Below are positions 44,136 to 53,481 of a DNA stretch of 64,000 bases, one piece after another. A model generated the notes under the pieces. That model did not search any database. It was not told the DNA's origin and saw nothing but the letters and a program-made list of their open reading frames with translations. A program made the position numbers and the translations under genes. Position 1 is the stretch's first letter. Every line of letters begins with the position of its first letter. The DNA comes from Endozoicomonas gorgoniicola (lineage in GTDB: Bacteria; Pseudomonadota; Gammaproteobacteria; Pseudomonadales; Endozoicomonadaceae), in contig NZ_JAPFCC010000001.1 in assembly GCF_025562715.2 (NCBI RefSeq), positions 186,001-250,000 of the forward strand, written 5' to 3'.

Positions 44136-45602
44136 ATGCTCAGACGCACGAAGCTCAGGCGCACAAAGCTCAGGCGCACAAAGATTGTTGCCACGCTCGG
44201 TCCTGCTACTCAGACCGATGAACAGTTAACAAAGCTGATTGAGGCTGGTGTTAATGTTGTCCGCCTGAATTTTTCACACGGTGATGCTGAAGACCACCGA
44301 ACCCGTGCGGAGCAGGTTCGCACCATTTCTACCCGTCTTGGGCGCAGTATCGCCATACTGGGTGATCTTCAGGGACCCAAAATACGCATAGGGCGCTTCC
44401 AGAACGGTAAAATCAATTTGCCCGACGGCGCTGAATTTGTTCTGGATGCAGAACTGCCTATTGATGCAGGCGATGAGACCCAGGTAGGGCTTGCCTACAA
44501 AGACCTGCCAAATGACTGCAAGGTGGGCGATGTCCTATTGCTTGACGATGGTCGTTTAAGCCTGCAGGTCGTAAACATTGATGGCTCTCGTATCGTAACC
44601 ACCACTGTAGATGGTGGTGAACTGTCGAACAATAAAGGTATCAACCTGGCCGGTGGTGGCTTGTCGGCAGATGCACTGACCGATAAGGACAAGGATGATA
44701 TCAGGCTGGCAGCCGATATTGGCGTCGATTACCTGGCAGTATCCTTTGTCCGCAGCCCTGAAGATATTGAGCTGGCGCGCACACTGATGAATCAGGCTGG
44801 TGGCAGTGCTTCCATTCTGTCCAAGATCGAACGGGCCGAAGTGGTTTCTGATCCACAATTGCTTGAAGCAGTTATACGTGCATCCGATGCAGTGATGGTG
44901 GCACGGGGTGACCTGGGCGTTGAGATCGGTGATGCAGAGTTGATTGGTGTTCAGAAGAATATGATCAATGAAGCGCGCCGTCTGAACCGGCCCGTGATTA
45001 CAGCGACCCAGATGATGGAGTCCATGATTCACAACACTCAGCCGACCCGTGCTGAAGTGTTTGATGTGGCCAATGCGGTGCTGGATGGCACTGATGCCGT
45101 GATGCTATCCGGTGAAACGGCGATGGGGAAGCGCCCTCATGAAGTGGTCAAGGCAATGGCTCGTATCTGTGCCGGTGCTGAGAAAAATCCTGAACTGATT
45201 GCCAGGGTTGACCGTGCTGAAGTGGGCAGTTTTGAAGAAACTGACGAAGCCATAGCGCTTGCAGCCACCTATGCAGCGAATAATCTGGGGGTTAAGGCTA
45301 TTGTCTGCCTGACCAAGTCCGGCGCAACACCGTTGTGGGTGTCTCGCATTAACACCGAGTTGCCTATTATTGCCCTGACCCGGTACAAAACCACCGAGCG
45401 TCGTGTCGCTTTATACCGGGGCGTTGAGGCTGTCGCTTTCGACAGTGGCAGCAGGTACGGTCCTGAAGTTAATGACCGTGCGATTAAAGAACTGAAGAAG
45501 CGTGGTTTGCTGGAGCCAGACGATCGTATCATTCTCACCAAAGGTGAGTGTGAAGAGGTTGAAGGAGGCACCAATACCATGCAGATCATTACCGTTAAAT
45601 AA
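44136..45602 (+). CDS. pyk: pyruvate kinase
   Basis: This 488-residue enzyme makes pyruvate and ATP from PEP. It has the barrel motif VVRLNFSHG, the GDLQGPKIRIG strand, the active-site SKIERAE with MVARGDLGVE, and TATQMMESM. The sequence is closest to the PykA type. The N-terminus is odd: five residues LRRTK are encoded three times in a row by a 15-bp tandem repeat, whereas E. coli PykA has them once. GAGAGGA precedes the ATG. Confidence 0.94.
   Translation: MLRRTKLRRTKLRRTKIVATLGPATQTDEQLTKLIEAGVNVVRLNFSHGDAEDHRTRAEQVRTISTRLGRSIAILGDLQGPKIRIGRFQNGKINLPDGAEFVLDAELPIDAGDETQVGLAYKDLPNDCKVGDVLLLDDGRLSLQVVNIDGSRIVTTTVDGGELSNNKGINLAGGGLSADALTDKDKDDIRLAADIGVDYLAVSFVRSPEDIELARTLMNQAGGSASILSKIERAEVVSDPQLLEAVIRASDAVMVARGDLGVEIGDAELIGVQKNMINEARRLNRPVITATQMMESMIHNTQPTRAEVFDVANAVLDGTDAVMLSGETAMGKRPHEVVKAMARICAGAEKNPELIARVDRAEVGSFEETDEAIALAATYAANNLGVKAIVCLTKSGATPLWVSRINTELPIIALTRYKTTERRVALYRGVEAVAFDSGSRYGPEVNDRAIKELKKRGLLEPDDRIILTKGECEEVEGGTNTMQIITVK
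44139..44183 (+). repeat. 15-bp tandem repeat at the pyk start
   Basis: Three near-identical 15-bp units (CTCAGGCGCACAAAG type) follow the ATG and encode LRRTK three times. Confidence 0.88.
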
Positions 45603-45732
45603 GTCTGTCGCACTGAAAGCGCTGCGAGTCATCTTCACGCCTATTCCGGAAGAGACTTTTTTGAGCGAGTTCTGGCGCGAGTTTTAATGCAAGTTTCAGA
45701 CAAGTTTCAAGACTAGGGAGACGAACAGAACC

Positions 45733-46713
45733 ATGGCAGAGATGAAAAAAATTGGCGTTCTAACTTCGGGTGGTGACGCTCCGGGTATGAATGCTGCCAT
45801 TCGTTCCGTTGTACGCAGCTGCATTTACTTCGGCGTTCAGCCGGTAGCGATTCATGAAGGCTATAAGGGGCTGATTGAAAATAACCTGGAAGAGGTTAAT
45901 GCCCGCTCCGTTGCCAACATTATTAATCAGGGTGGGACCTTCCTGAAATCTGCCCGTTGTGCAGAGTTCCGTACTCCTGAAGGTCGTGCCAAAGCGTTTG
46001 AACATGCCAAAGCCGCTGGTCTTGACGGACTGGTTGTTATTGGTGGTGATGGCTCCTTCACCGGTGCCATGCTGATTGAAAAAGAACATGGCCTGCCTTG
46101 TGTTGGTGTGCCGGGTACTATCGACAACGATATCTTTGGTACTGACTTTACCATTGGTTACGACACAGCCCTGAATACAGCGGTTGAAGCCATCGATAAA
46201 ATTCGTGACACGGCAACGTCTCACAACCGTCTGTTCCTGATCGAAGTGATGGGGCGTGATGCTGGTTTTATCGCCCTGAACAGTGGTATTGCAGCCGGTG
46301 CTGAAGAGATTCTGATTCCGGAAGAAGATCACTCTGTAGAAAAACTGATGGATTGTCTGGAAAACAGTAGTCGTGCCGGCAAGACTTCCAGCATTGTGGT
46401 TGTCTCTGAAGGTGAAAAGATTGGCGGTGTGGTAGAGCTGGGGCGTGCAGTGGAAGAAAGCTTCCCGGAGTACGAAGTGAAGGTCACTGTACTGGGGCAC
46501 ATTCAGCGTGGTGGTAAGCCAACCTGTGCAGACCGGGTACTGGCCAGTCGTCTGGGTGTTGCAGCTGTTGAGAAACTGCTTGAAGGAGTCAGTGGCGTAA
46601 TGGTCGGTATCCGCGACCAGAAAGTCGTGACGACGCCTTTGGAAGAAGCCATCAGCAAGCATAACGCCATTGATGATGTACTGCTCAGAGTTGCAGATAT
46701 TGTCACTGTCTGA
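45733..46713 (+). CDS. pfkA: ATP-dependent 6-phosphofructokinase
   Basis: This 326-residue enzyme phosphorylates fructose 6-phosphate. Visible motifs are LTSGGDAPGMNA, VIGGDGSF, the catalytic GVPGTIDNDI, MGRDAGFIAL and GHIQRGG. The Asp after the GGDGS loop context indicates an ATP-type rather than PPi-type enzyme. AGGGAGA lies upstream of the start. It follows pyk by 130 bp and is probably a separate unit ending at the terminator downstream. Confidence 0.95.
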   Translation: MAEMKKIGVLTSGGDAPGMNAAIRSVVRSCIYFGVQPVAIHEGYKGLIENNLEEVNARSVANIINQGGTFLKSARCAEFRTPEGRAKAFEHAKAAGLDGLVVIGGDGSFTGAMLIEKEHGLPCVGVPGTIDNDIFGTDFTIGYDTALNTAVEAIDKIRDTATSHNRLFLIEVMGRDAGFIALNSGIAAGAEEILIPEEDHSVEKLMDCLENSSRAGKTSSIVVVSEGEKIGGVVELGRAVEESFPEYEVKVTVLGHIQRGGKPTCADRVLASRLGVAAVEKLLEGVSGVMVGIRDQKVVTTPLEEAISKHNAIDDVLLRVADIVTV

Positions 46714-46737
46714 TAAATAGAGAACTATTAAAAAAAT

Positions 46738-46763
46738 GCCTCGCTCTAGCGGGGCGTTTTTTT
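46738..46763 (+). terminator. terminator of pfkA
   Basis: GCCTCGCT and GCGGGGCG-type arms pair around CTAG, with an A tract before and TTTTTTT after. Confidence 0.88.
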
Positions 46764-46867
46764 GTTAATGGTGCACGGTGGTGTATAGAAGTGCATAGCC
46801 ATTAATTGACAGAAGCGGTCATTAACCGTCTAGAATCTAATCATCTTGTATACGTGGGATAAGTAGT

Positions 46868-47374
46868 ATGGGTCTGTTTGATTCAATCAAGAAAAGCATG
46901 GGTCTCGGTGGCGATGAAGGCACTGTGATCAAGGCACCTCTGACGGGTGAGATCGTTGCCATCGAAGAAGTACCAGACGCGGTATTTTCTGAGAAAGTGG
47001 TTGGCGACGGCATCGCTATCAACCCGACTGGCAACAAAATGGTTGCTCCTTGCGACGGTGAAATTGGCAAAATCTTCGAAACCAACCATGCGTTCAGCAT
47101 GGCGACGCCATCCGGTGTTGAGCTGTTCGTACACTTCGGTATCGACACTGTTGAACTGAAAGGTGAAGGTTTTAAGCGTATTGCTTCTGAAGGTCAGACC
47201 GTTAAAGCGGGTGACACGATCATCGAAGTGGACCTGGAGTTTATGAAAGCGAATGCCAAGAGTGTAATCACTCCAGTGGTTATCTCCAACATGGACGACG
47301 TAGAGTCTCTGGAAAAGTCTTCCGGTTCAGTGACTGAAGGTGCTGACGACCTGCTGGTTGTTAAAATGAAGTAA
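46868..47374 (+). CDS. crr: PTS EIIA-Glc (Crr)
   Basis: This 168-residue cytosolic protein passes phosphate from HPr to glucose- and GlcNAc-type EIICB proteins and usually controls adenylate cyclase and inducer exclusion. The active histidine is His89 in ELFVHFGIDT, supported by His74 in ETNHAFS. It aligns over its length with E. coli Crr. It is the only EIIA seen in the window and could serve ptsG1, ptsG2 and nagE, none of which has its own EIIA. Confidence 0.96.
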   Translation: MGLFDSIKKSMGLGGDEGTVIKAPLTGEIVAIEEVPDAVFSEKVVGDGIAINPTGNKMVAPCDGEIGKIFETNHAFSMATPSGVELFVHFGIDTVELKGEGFKRIASEGQTVKAGDTIIEVDLEFMKANAKSVITPVVISNMDDVESLEKSSGSVTEGADDLLVVKMK

Positions 47375-47562
47375 TTTTTACTTTATGCCTTTGCAGCTCT
47401 TGACAATACTTCGGGAGCTGCCCTTTCTGATTTACCCTGCAGGTTAGTATTCCTAACCGTCCTGTCAGTGATGAACAGCTGTTTCTGAACTATTCTTTCT
47501 CCCGGTTTATTTGCTCCCTTTACTTTTTTCCATAAAACAAGGCTCAATGGACTGGAACCCGT

Positions 47563-48381
47563 ATGAAAGGATTATCTCCGTTACTTCTCACACTTCTGTA
47601 CCTGTTAATCACTCCTGTCTGGGCAGCTATACCCGTTGAGCGTGAAAGAGGTGCTGGATCAGTACCTGTTCAGGAAACCTCTCAGAGTGAAGTAAGCCCA
47701 GAAGAGGCGCGGCAGGCTGAAATTGATGGTCTCATCCGGAAGCTGGCTGCAATGGGGGTTAATCTGAATCGCCCGGTGGATAAAGACCCTTCTCCTCCTT
47801 CCGGCTCACAGACGAACAACCCTCTCTATACAAAAAAATCGGTTAGAACAATGAGTCTTGGTGACTTACTGGATTATCAGGATCAGCTCCATGCACACTT
47901 GGCAAAACTGGAAGATAAAGAACGTAAAGCCAAAGAAAAGGACAGGCTTCAGGCAAAACTCCGGGAAGAAAGAGCCGGGAAAGATGAGGCAGATAAACAA
48001 CATGCCACTCGTCAACTGAGGGAAGTCGAGGCCGAACTGGGGGATATTCTGATACGCCGGGCTATGAAGGGGGTGGGTAAAATGGTGCCTGTTCCTAAAT
48101 TCTCAGAGTATGAGAAAGAACAGGCTGAGCATTCTTCTGGTCATACGGATTCAGAAGGTAAGGGTCAAGGCTATTCCAATGAAGGCTACTCAAATGAAGA
48201 GTATCCGGATCATGAGTATATTGATTACGAAATTGATGCCCCGGTTGCTATAACCGGCAAACCGGCTAAAAAAATTCGTATAAAGGCAAGAAGGGGTGTT
48301 ATGGAGTTGCACCAGCAGATTCAGGATTTAAATCAGGTATTGATTGATGATGCAAAGCGTCTGATTGGCAAACCTTTTTGA
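47563..48381 (+). CDS. secreted coiled-coil protein of unknown function
   Basis: This 272-residue protein starts with a signal peptide (LLLTLLYLLITPVWAA). A charged helical stretch (about 108-165, rich in K, E, R) is likely a coiled coil. It is followed by a Tyr/Glu-rich stretch with two near repeats (GYSNEGYSNEEYPDHEYIDYE, residues about 204-224, quoted in part) and a second helical end. I recognise no family. Acidic tyrosine repeats could be phosphorylation targets in a host, but that is a guess. Confidence 0.65.
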   Translation: MKGLSPLLLTLLYLLITPVWAAIPVERERGAGSVPVQETSQSEVSPEEARQAEIDGLIRKLAAMGVNLNRPVDKDPSPPSGSQTNNPLYTKKSVRTMSLGDLLDYQDQLHAHLAKLEDKERKAKEKDRLQAKLREERAGKDEADKQHATRQLREVEAELGDILIRRAMKGVGKMVPVPKFSEYEKEQAEHSSGHTDSEGKGQGYSNEGYSNEEYPDHEYIDYEIDAPVAITGKPAKKIRIKARRGVMELHQQIQDLNQVLIDDAKRLIGKPF

Positions 48382-48472
48382 GGCCGCTTTTCGCTTTCCG
48401 CTGTTGGTTGATGGTGTGTATGTAAAAGTTCGGGATAATTGATGCTATCACCCTTACCGTGGAGTTCATGTC

Positions 48473-49192
48473 ATGTTGCGAGAAGTAGAGATAGAAGTTT
48501 GTATTAACAGTGCTAACGTGGACTATGTCAGCAGAGCAGCTGTGGCAGCAGAGCAAGGCGGTGCCAGTCGTATTGAGCTGTGTGCGGCGATGGATCAGGA
48601 CGGTCTGACTCCCGGCATTGACCCAATAAAAGCTGCCAGACAGGCATTCAGACCTGAAGGGTTGATGGTTATGGTTCGCCCCCGTGCAGGGAATTTTTAT
48701 TACAGCCTGGAAGAGAGCGATATTATGGTCAGTCAGATTGAAATGGCTGCCCGGGCTGGCGCTGACGGTGTTGTCTTTGGGGGATTGAGAGCCAGGGATA
48801 ATGCCATTGATGAAGGGCTGTTGCAGCGGTTGCTGGATACGGCCAGAGGTCTGCAACTGACGACCACATTTCATCGTGCTTTCGATGCAACCCATGACCC
48901 GGAGAAGTCGTTGGCTGTATTGATGCAGTTCGGTGTTGACCGGGTATTGACCAGTGGTACACGTTGGGGTTCCGGTGAAACCGCCGGGCAGGGCGTGTCA
49001 CTGCTGAACCGTCTTATTGCTCAGGCAGGCAAGCGTATTGAAATTGTGATTGGAGGTGGTTTGTCGCCGGACAATAGTCGTTCATTAATGGGGCAATTGT
49101 TGCCGTCCAGTGGGAAGGTTAGCCTGCATGCTTATAGTGGTGTTCTTCATAATGGCGAAGTGTCGTCTGAACGAGTTCGGGCGATGGTGTGA
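48473..49192 (+). CDS. cutC: CutC family protein
   Basis: This 239-residue TIM-barrel protein belongs to the CutC family, linked to copper homeostasis in E. coli, though its exact reaction is uncertain. Motifs include GGASRIELC, MVRPRAGNF, GADGVVFGGL, TFHRAFD and VLTSGT. TGGAG precedes the ATG. It is a single gene ending at a hairpin shared with the convergent ptsG2. Confidence 0.9.
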   Translation: MLREVEIEVCINSANVDYVSRAAVAAEQGGASRIELCAAMDQDGLTPGIDPIKAARQAFRPEGLMVMVRPRAGNFYYSLEESDIMVSQIEMAARAGADGVVFGGLRARDNAIDEGLLQRLLDTARGLQLTTTFHRAFDATHDPEKSLAVLMQFGVDRVLTSGTRWGSGETAGQGVSLLNRLIAQAGKRIEIVIGGGLSPDNSRSLMGQLLPSSGKVSLHAYSGVLHNGEVSSERVRAMV

Positions 49193-49202
49193 GAGCAAGG
49201 TT

Positions 49203-49242
49203 GCTGACCAGTACTCTGTAGAGTGTTTGAGTGCTGGTCAGC
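49203..49242. terminator. hairpin between cutC and ptsG2
   Basis: GCTGACCAGTACTC and GAGTGCTGGTCAGC form a 14-bp stem with one G-T pair and a 12-base loop, between two convergent genes. Confidence 0.65.
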
Positions 49243-49257
49243 AGCCGTCATAACAAG

Positions 49258-50688
49258 CTACATCGATTTCATGGTTTCCTGCATTTCAGTTCGTATGTTG
49301 TCTGACTGAGGGCCGAAAATGGCCTGCATATTTTTACCTACGACCACGACGGCAGTTGCCCCCAGCGCTTTAATGCGATCCTGATCCACATCATCCGCTT
49401 TGTTAACCGTGACCCTTAATCGTGTAATACAGGCATCAAGGTTTTTAATATTGCCTTTGCCGCCAAACGCTTCGACCAGGTTTCTGGCCAGCTCGGGGGT
49501 TACTTCGACCTTACCCTGACGGGTTTCTTCCTCCCGTCCGGGCGTTTTCAAATCCAATGCGAGAATGGCAAGTCGAAATACGCTGTAGTAGACCGCTGCA
49601 TAAATTAGTCCCAGTCCAATAATCCAGGCGGGTTTGGTGGCAATGGTGTAGTAAAGGATATAGTCAATCATTCCGTTGGAGAATGACATGGCCATTTTGA
49701 TATCCAGATAATTGGTGATGGCAAAAGCGAGACCAGCCAAAAGAGCATGAATACCATATAAAACTGGAGCAACAAACAGGAAGGAGAACTCAATGGGTTC
49801 TGTAATGCCGGTCAGTAACGAAGTCAGTGCGGCAGAAATCATGATGCCGCCCACGGCATTGCGGTTCTTTGGTTTTGCACAGTGCCACATGGCAATGGCT
49901 GCGGCAGGCAAACCAAACATCTTGAACAGGTAGCCACCGGCAAGGAAGCCGGCAGTAGGGTCGCCAGCGAAGAAGCGGGCAATGTCACCGGTGTAGACAT
50001 TGCCAGCAGCGTCGACGAATTGCCCCATTTCTATCTGGAAAGGGACGTTCCATATATGGTGCAGACCAAAGGGAACCAGCGCACGCTCAATAAAGCCATA
50101 GATAAAACCGGCCAAAACCGGATTTTCGGTGATGGACCAGTTTGAGAACGCGTCAATGCTTTCCTGAATCGGAGGCCAGACGAAGCTCAGTAGAACCCCA
50201 AGAGCAACTGCGCACAGCGCCGTGATGATGGGGACAAATCGTTTACCGGCAAAGAAACCCAGATATTCAGGCAGCTGGATTTTGTAATAGCGGTTGAACA
50301 TGACCGAGGCCAGTAAACCTACCAGTATCCCGCCAAAGACCCCGGTATCAATGGAGTCTACCCCCATGATGGTACTGGGTTCTACGTCCAGTTGCTGCGC
50401 CATGACGCCCATAGTTCCGAGCATGACGACATAGCCGACAACGGCGGCAACAGAAGCAACACCGTCATTTTCTGACAGTCCTATGGCGGTACCAATTGCA
50501 AATATGATGGGCAAATTACCAAAAATCATTCCACCGGCCTGAGCCATAACACTGGACATCAGATCTGGAATGAATGAAAAACCGGCACTGCCTACGCCCA
50601 GCAGTATGCCTGCTACAGGCAGTACGGCTACGGGCAGCATCAGTGCTCGACCAATTTTCTGCAGTGTGCCGAACACAGTTTTAACCAT
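49258..50688 (-). CDS. ptsG: PTS glucose-type EIICB, copy 2
   Basis: This 476-residue transporter is a close paralogue of the protein at 32607. It has KRFVPI, GLHHIWNVPF, GDPTAG, ITEPIEFSFLF, the linker DLKTPGREE and Cys420 in DACITRLRV. I place the start at ATG 50688 (MVKTVFGTLQKIG), with GGAG eight bases upstream; the longer frame adds a non-conserved 22 residues. Substrate may be glucose or another hexose. It depends on Crr for phosphate. Confidence 0.93.
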   Translation of the reverse strand: MVKTVFGTLQKIGRALMLPVAVLPVAGILLGVGSAGFSFIPDLMSSVMAQAGGMIFGNLPIIFAIGTAIGLSENDGVASVAAVVGYVVMLGTMGVMAQQLDVEPSTIMGVDSIDTGVFGGILVGLLASVMFNRYYKIQLPEYLGFFAGKRFVPIITALCAVALGVLLSFVWPPIQESIDAFSNWSITENPVLAGFIYGFIERALVPFGLHHIWNVPFQIEMGQFVDAAGNVYTGDIARFFAGDPTAGFLAGGYLFKMFGLPAAAIAMWHCAKPKNRNAVGGIMISAALTSLLTGITEPIEFSFLFVAPVLYGIHALLAGLAFAITNYLDIKMAMSFSNGMIDYILYYTIATKPAWIIGLGLIYAAVYYSVFRLAILALDLKTPGREEETRQGKVEVTPELARNLVEAFGGKGNIKNLDACITRLRVTVNKADDVDQDRIKALGATAVVVVGKNMQAIFGPQSDNIRTEMQETMKSM

Positions 50689-51420
50689 GGGGAAAACTCC
50701 AGAAGAATTCTGCTGGGCAGCAACGTCAGAGTTGTCAAACAGGGGAGAAAACAACGTTGCAAGTTAAGAGATAAAACCCTGAAAGCATAGACCAAATGTG
50801 AGACTCGGCAATCTCATTCTTAGTAAATGAACGTATATTTTTGTTTGTTTATTTTGTTGAGGTCGTTTTCAGTCATAGGTTGGGACGAAGGTGACGCAGC
50901 GATCAGGTCACAGTGCATATTTCGCGTAGTGGTGAATACAAATAACCTAAGTAAAGTGCGCAAACTATTGATTTGTGTCAATTTGCATCTAGGTAGCAAT
51001 ACGTATAATTAAAACCGTGAACGATTCACCAGCCAGATAAGCTAAAAATAACTCCTGTCTGGATCTGGTAGCGTCAGACAAGCCTTACAACTCCTGAGAT
51101 GGATATAATAACAGAAGCGGGAACCGCCAAAACAGCCAGCCAGTACAAACCCGGGTTTGAGGGGACCCGGGTATTTTTTTATTGTGAATAATCTGAAAAT
51201 GTCCGGGCATGCCTGCCTGTTCTTCATCGCTATAAATAAGCTTGCCCTGTTGTCGATAGCTTTAAGATATTTCTCCGGGATTCTTGTCTTCACGTATCTG
51301 TATGAGAATGACAGAAAAGCTGGTAAAAAGTTAAGCGCAAGTACATAGTCAGGAACATAGATCTGGTAACAGGTAGGGTAATAACAGTTAGCAGGTAGCA
51401 GGCAGCAGGTAAATAACATC
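50689..51420. other. intergenic region between ptsG2 and yfcH
   Basis: These 732 bp hold the ptsG2 promoter and, near 51147-51180, a terminator-like hairpin on the plus strand. A transcript from about 51000 ending there would be a small RNA candidate. A weak 49-codon frame at 51199-51348 is not convincing. Upstream of yfcH the sequence has AGCAGGTAGCAGGCAGCAGG repeats. Confidence 0.5.
51147..51180 (+). terminator. orphan terminator, possible end of a small RNA
   Basis: ACCCGGG and CCCGGGT pair around TTTGAGGGGA, followed by A and a run of seven T. No gene ends directly upstream on this strand. Confidence 0.65.
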
Positions 51421-52338
51421 ATGCAAATTTTGATGACAGGTGGCACAGGTTTTATCGGCAGACGGGTCGTTCGCGCCCTTATCAGGGATGGTCATCGTGT
51501 TTCTGTACTTAGTCGGCAGTCACCCAGCGACGTTCGCCGGTTGCTGACCAGCAGTGTACGTCCTGTGCAATCACTGAATGCCATTAATCCTTCTGTAGCA
51601 TTCGATGCCATCATCAATCTGGCTGGCGAGCCTATTATGGCGAAACGCTGGTCCCACCAGCGCAAAAGGTTATTGCTCGATAGCCGGGTAGGATTGACTG
51701 GCGAGCTGGTAGACCTGATTGAACGACTGGAAAATCGTCCTAAAACCCTGATCAGTTGTTCCGCTGTCGGATATTATGGTCACCATGACGCTTCAGAGCC
51801 TCAGAACGAATCATCGACTGCTGGTTCAGACTTTGCTGCTTCATTGTGTGAACGCTGGGAGCAGGCGGCCAGACGGGCTGAAAGCCTCGGTGTCAGGGTT
51901 TGTGTTGTCCGAACCGGTCTGGTGTTGCACCAGAACAAAGGCGCCTTGCATGAGATGTTGCCACCTTTTCGTCTGGGGCTGGGAGGGCCGATTGGTTCCG
52001 GCAACCAGATGATGTCCTGGATTCATTCGGACGACATGACCAGGGTCATTACCTTTTTGCTGAACAACGAATCCCTGAAGGGAGCCTTTAATGCGACATC
52101 GCCTAATCCGGTATCAAACAGAGAGTTTGCCAGGGCTCTGGGCAGGGCGCTGCGCCGCCCTGCTGTTATACCGGTTCCGGCCATCGTACTGAAGTTACTG
52201 CTGGGAGAATCTTCAGCAATGGTGACCCATGGTCAGGCAGCTATCCCTGAGCGTTTGCAGGAAGCGGGCTTTACCTGGGAGCAGCCGGAAATTAACAGCG
52301 CACTAAGGCAGCTGCTGATAAAACCTTCTTATTTTTAG
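51421..52338 (+). CDS. yfcH: TIGR01777-type NAD(P)-dependent epimerase, YfcH-like
   Basis: This 305-residue protein has the extended-SDR start ILMTGGTGFIGRRVV, then INLAGEPIMAKRW, CSAVGYYG, and MMSWIHSDDM, all typical of the YfcH/SulA-like family. The C-terminal DUF1731-type region (VPVPAIVLKLLLGE) is present. The substrate is unknown for the family. It is probably its own unit ahead of the ABC genes. Confidence 0.88.
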   Translation: MQILMTGGTGFIGRRVVRALIRDGHRVSVLSRQSPSDVRRLLTSSVRPVQSLNAINPSVAFDAIINLAGEPIMAKRWSHQRKRLLLDSRVGLTGELVDLIERLENRPKTLISCSAVGYYGHHDASEPQNESSTAGSDFAASLCERWEQAARRAESLGVRVCVVRTGLVLHQNKGALHEMLPPFRLGLGGPIGSGNQMMSWIHSDDMTRVITFLLNNESLKGAFNATSPNPVSNREFARALGRALRRPAVIPVPAIVLKLLLGESSAMVTHGQAAIPERLQEAGFTWEQPEINSALRQLLIKPSYF

Positions 52339-52488
52339 CGTTCCCCGACAGATCGCACCGGGCAGGAAGTGTTTCTGCCTGATGTGCTGGTTTCTCTTGG
52401 TTGTCTTTACCGCTTAAGGCTACATATAATAACATTGCCGTTTATAAAGACAGCAGTCGCTGTCATTACAATAACAATCTGGCAGACA

Positions 52489-53478
52489 ATGAATCAGGCT
52501 TTAACAATAAAATCCCTGCGCAAGACCTACGGAAATGGTTTTGAAGCCTTAAAGGGAATTGACCTTAGTGTGAATGAAGGCGACTTCTTCGCCCTGCTTG
52601 GCCCAAATGGTGCGGGCAAGTCAACGGCTATTGGTGTTGTTTCCACTCTGGTACAGAAAACCTCCGGTTATGTTGATGTATTTGGTCATAATCTCGATAA
52701 GAATATGACACAGGCTAAACGCCTGCTGGGCGTGGTTCCCCAGGAGTTCAACTTCAATCAGTTTGAAAAAGTAAAAGATGTCGTGATGACTCAGGCCGGG
52801 TACTACGGTATTCCTGCCCGTGTCGCCCGCCAGCGTTCGGAAAAATACCTCAGGCAACTGGGGTTATGGGATAAACGCAACACTATGTCCCGCATGCTCT
52901 CCGGTGGCATGAAGCGCCGCCTGATGATTGCCAGGGCGCTGATACACAACCCTAAACTGTTAATTCTGGATGAACCGACAGCCGGTGTGGATATTGAACT
53001 CCGGCGTTCGTTATGGGAGTTCGTTCAGGAGATCAATGAACAGGGAACCACCATTATTCTGACCACCCATTATCTTGAAGAAGCCGAACAGCTTTGTCGG
53101 AGTGTTGGCATTATTGACCAGGGTGAAATCGTAGAAAGCACCAGTATTAAAGAGCTTCTGAGTCAGCTGCAACAGGAAAGCTTTGTGCTTGACCTGAAAG
53201 AGCCGGTGGATGAGCTGCCCCGGTTTGTCGGTTACGACGTTAAGAAGGTGGAAGATAACAGTATTGAGGTAGAGGTCGGTAAGCATCAGGGTGTGAATGA
53301 CCTGTTTCGCCAGCTCAGTGATTATCGGATAGAAGTGGCCAGCATGCGCAATAAGGCTAACCGGCTGGAAGAGTTGTTTATGAAGATGACGTCTGCGCAC
53401 TCTCAGCCAGCCTCTTCTCAATCGGCTTCTGACACTTCTTCAGAGTCTGTTTCCAATCATAAGACCAGTCGGGGGTAG
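52489..53478 (+). CDS. yadG: ABC-2 type exporter ATP-binding protein, YadG-like
   Basis: This 329-residue ATPase has Walker A GPNGAGKS, the signature LSGGMKRR, Walker B LLILDEPT and the H-loop THYLEEAE. I use ATG 52489, giving the family start MNQALTIKSLRKTYG; the longer frame from 52369 is not conserved. A Ser-rich tail follows the usual C-terminus. It pairs with the permease four bases downstream. Confidence 0.9.
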   Translation: MNQALTIKSLRKTYGNGFEALKGIDLSVNEGDFFALLGPNGAGKSTAIGVVSTLVQKTSGYVDVFGHNLDKNMTQAKRLLGVVPQEFNFNQFEKVKDVVMTQAGYYGIPARVARQRSEKYLRQLGLWDKRNTMSRMLSGGMKRRLMIARALIHNPKLLILDEPTAGVDIELRRSLWEFVQEINEQGTTIILTTHYLEEAEQLCRSVGIIDQGEIVESTSIKELLSQLQQESFVLDLKEPVDELPRFVGYDVKKVEDNSIEVEVGKHQGVNDLFRQLSDYRIEVASMRNKANRLEELFMKMTSAHSQPASSQSASDTSSESVSNHKTSRG

Positions 53479-53481
53479 AAG

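Noticed and set aside
51020..51180. Possible cyclic-di-GMP or similar riboswitch
   Set aside because: I could not match the conserved core of any riboswitch class, and the terminator lies 240 bp before the next gene.
51199..51348. 49-codon hydrophobic frame (MSGHACLFFIAINKL)
   Set aside because: It has one possible membrane segment but a poor ribosome site and lies just after a terminator; not enough to call a gene.
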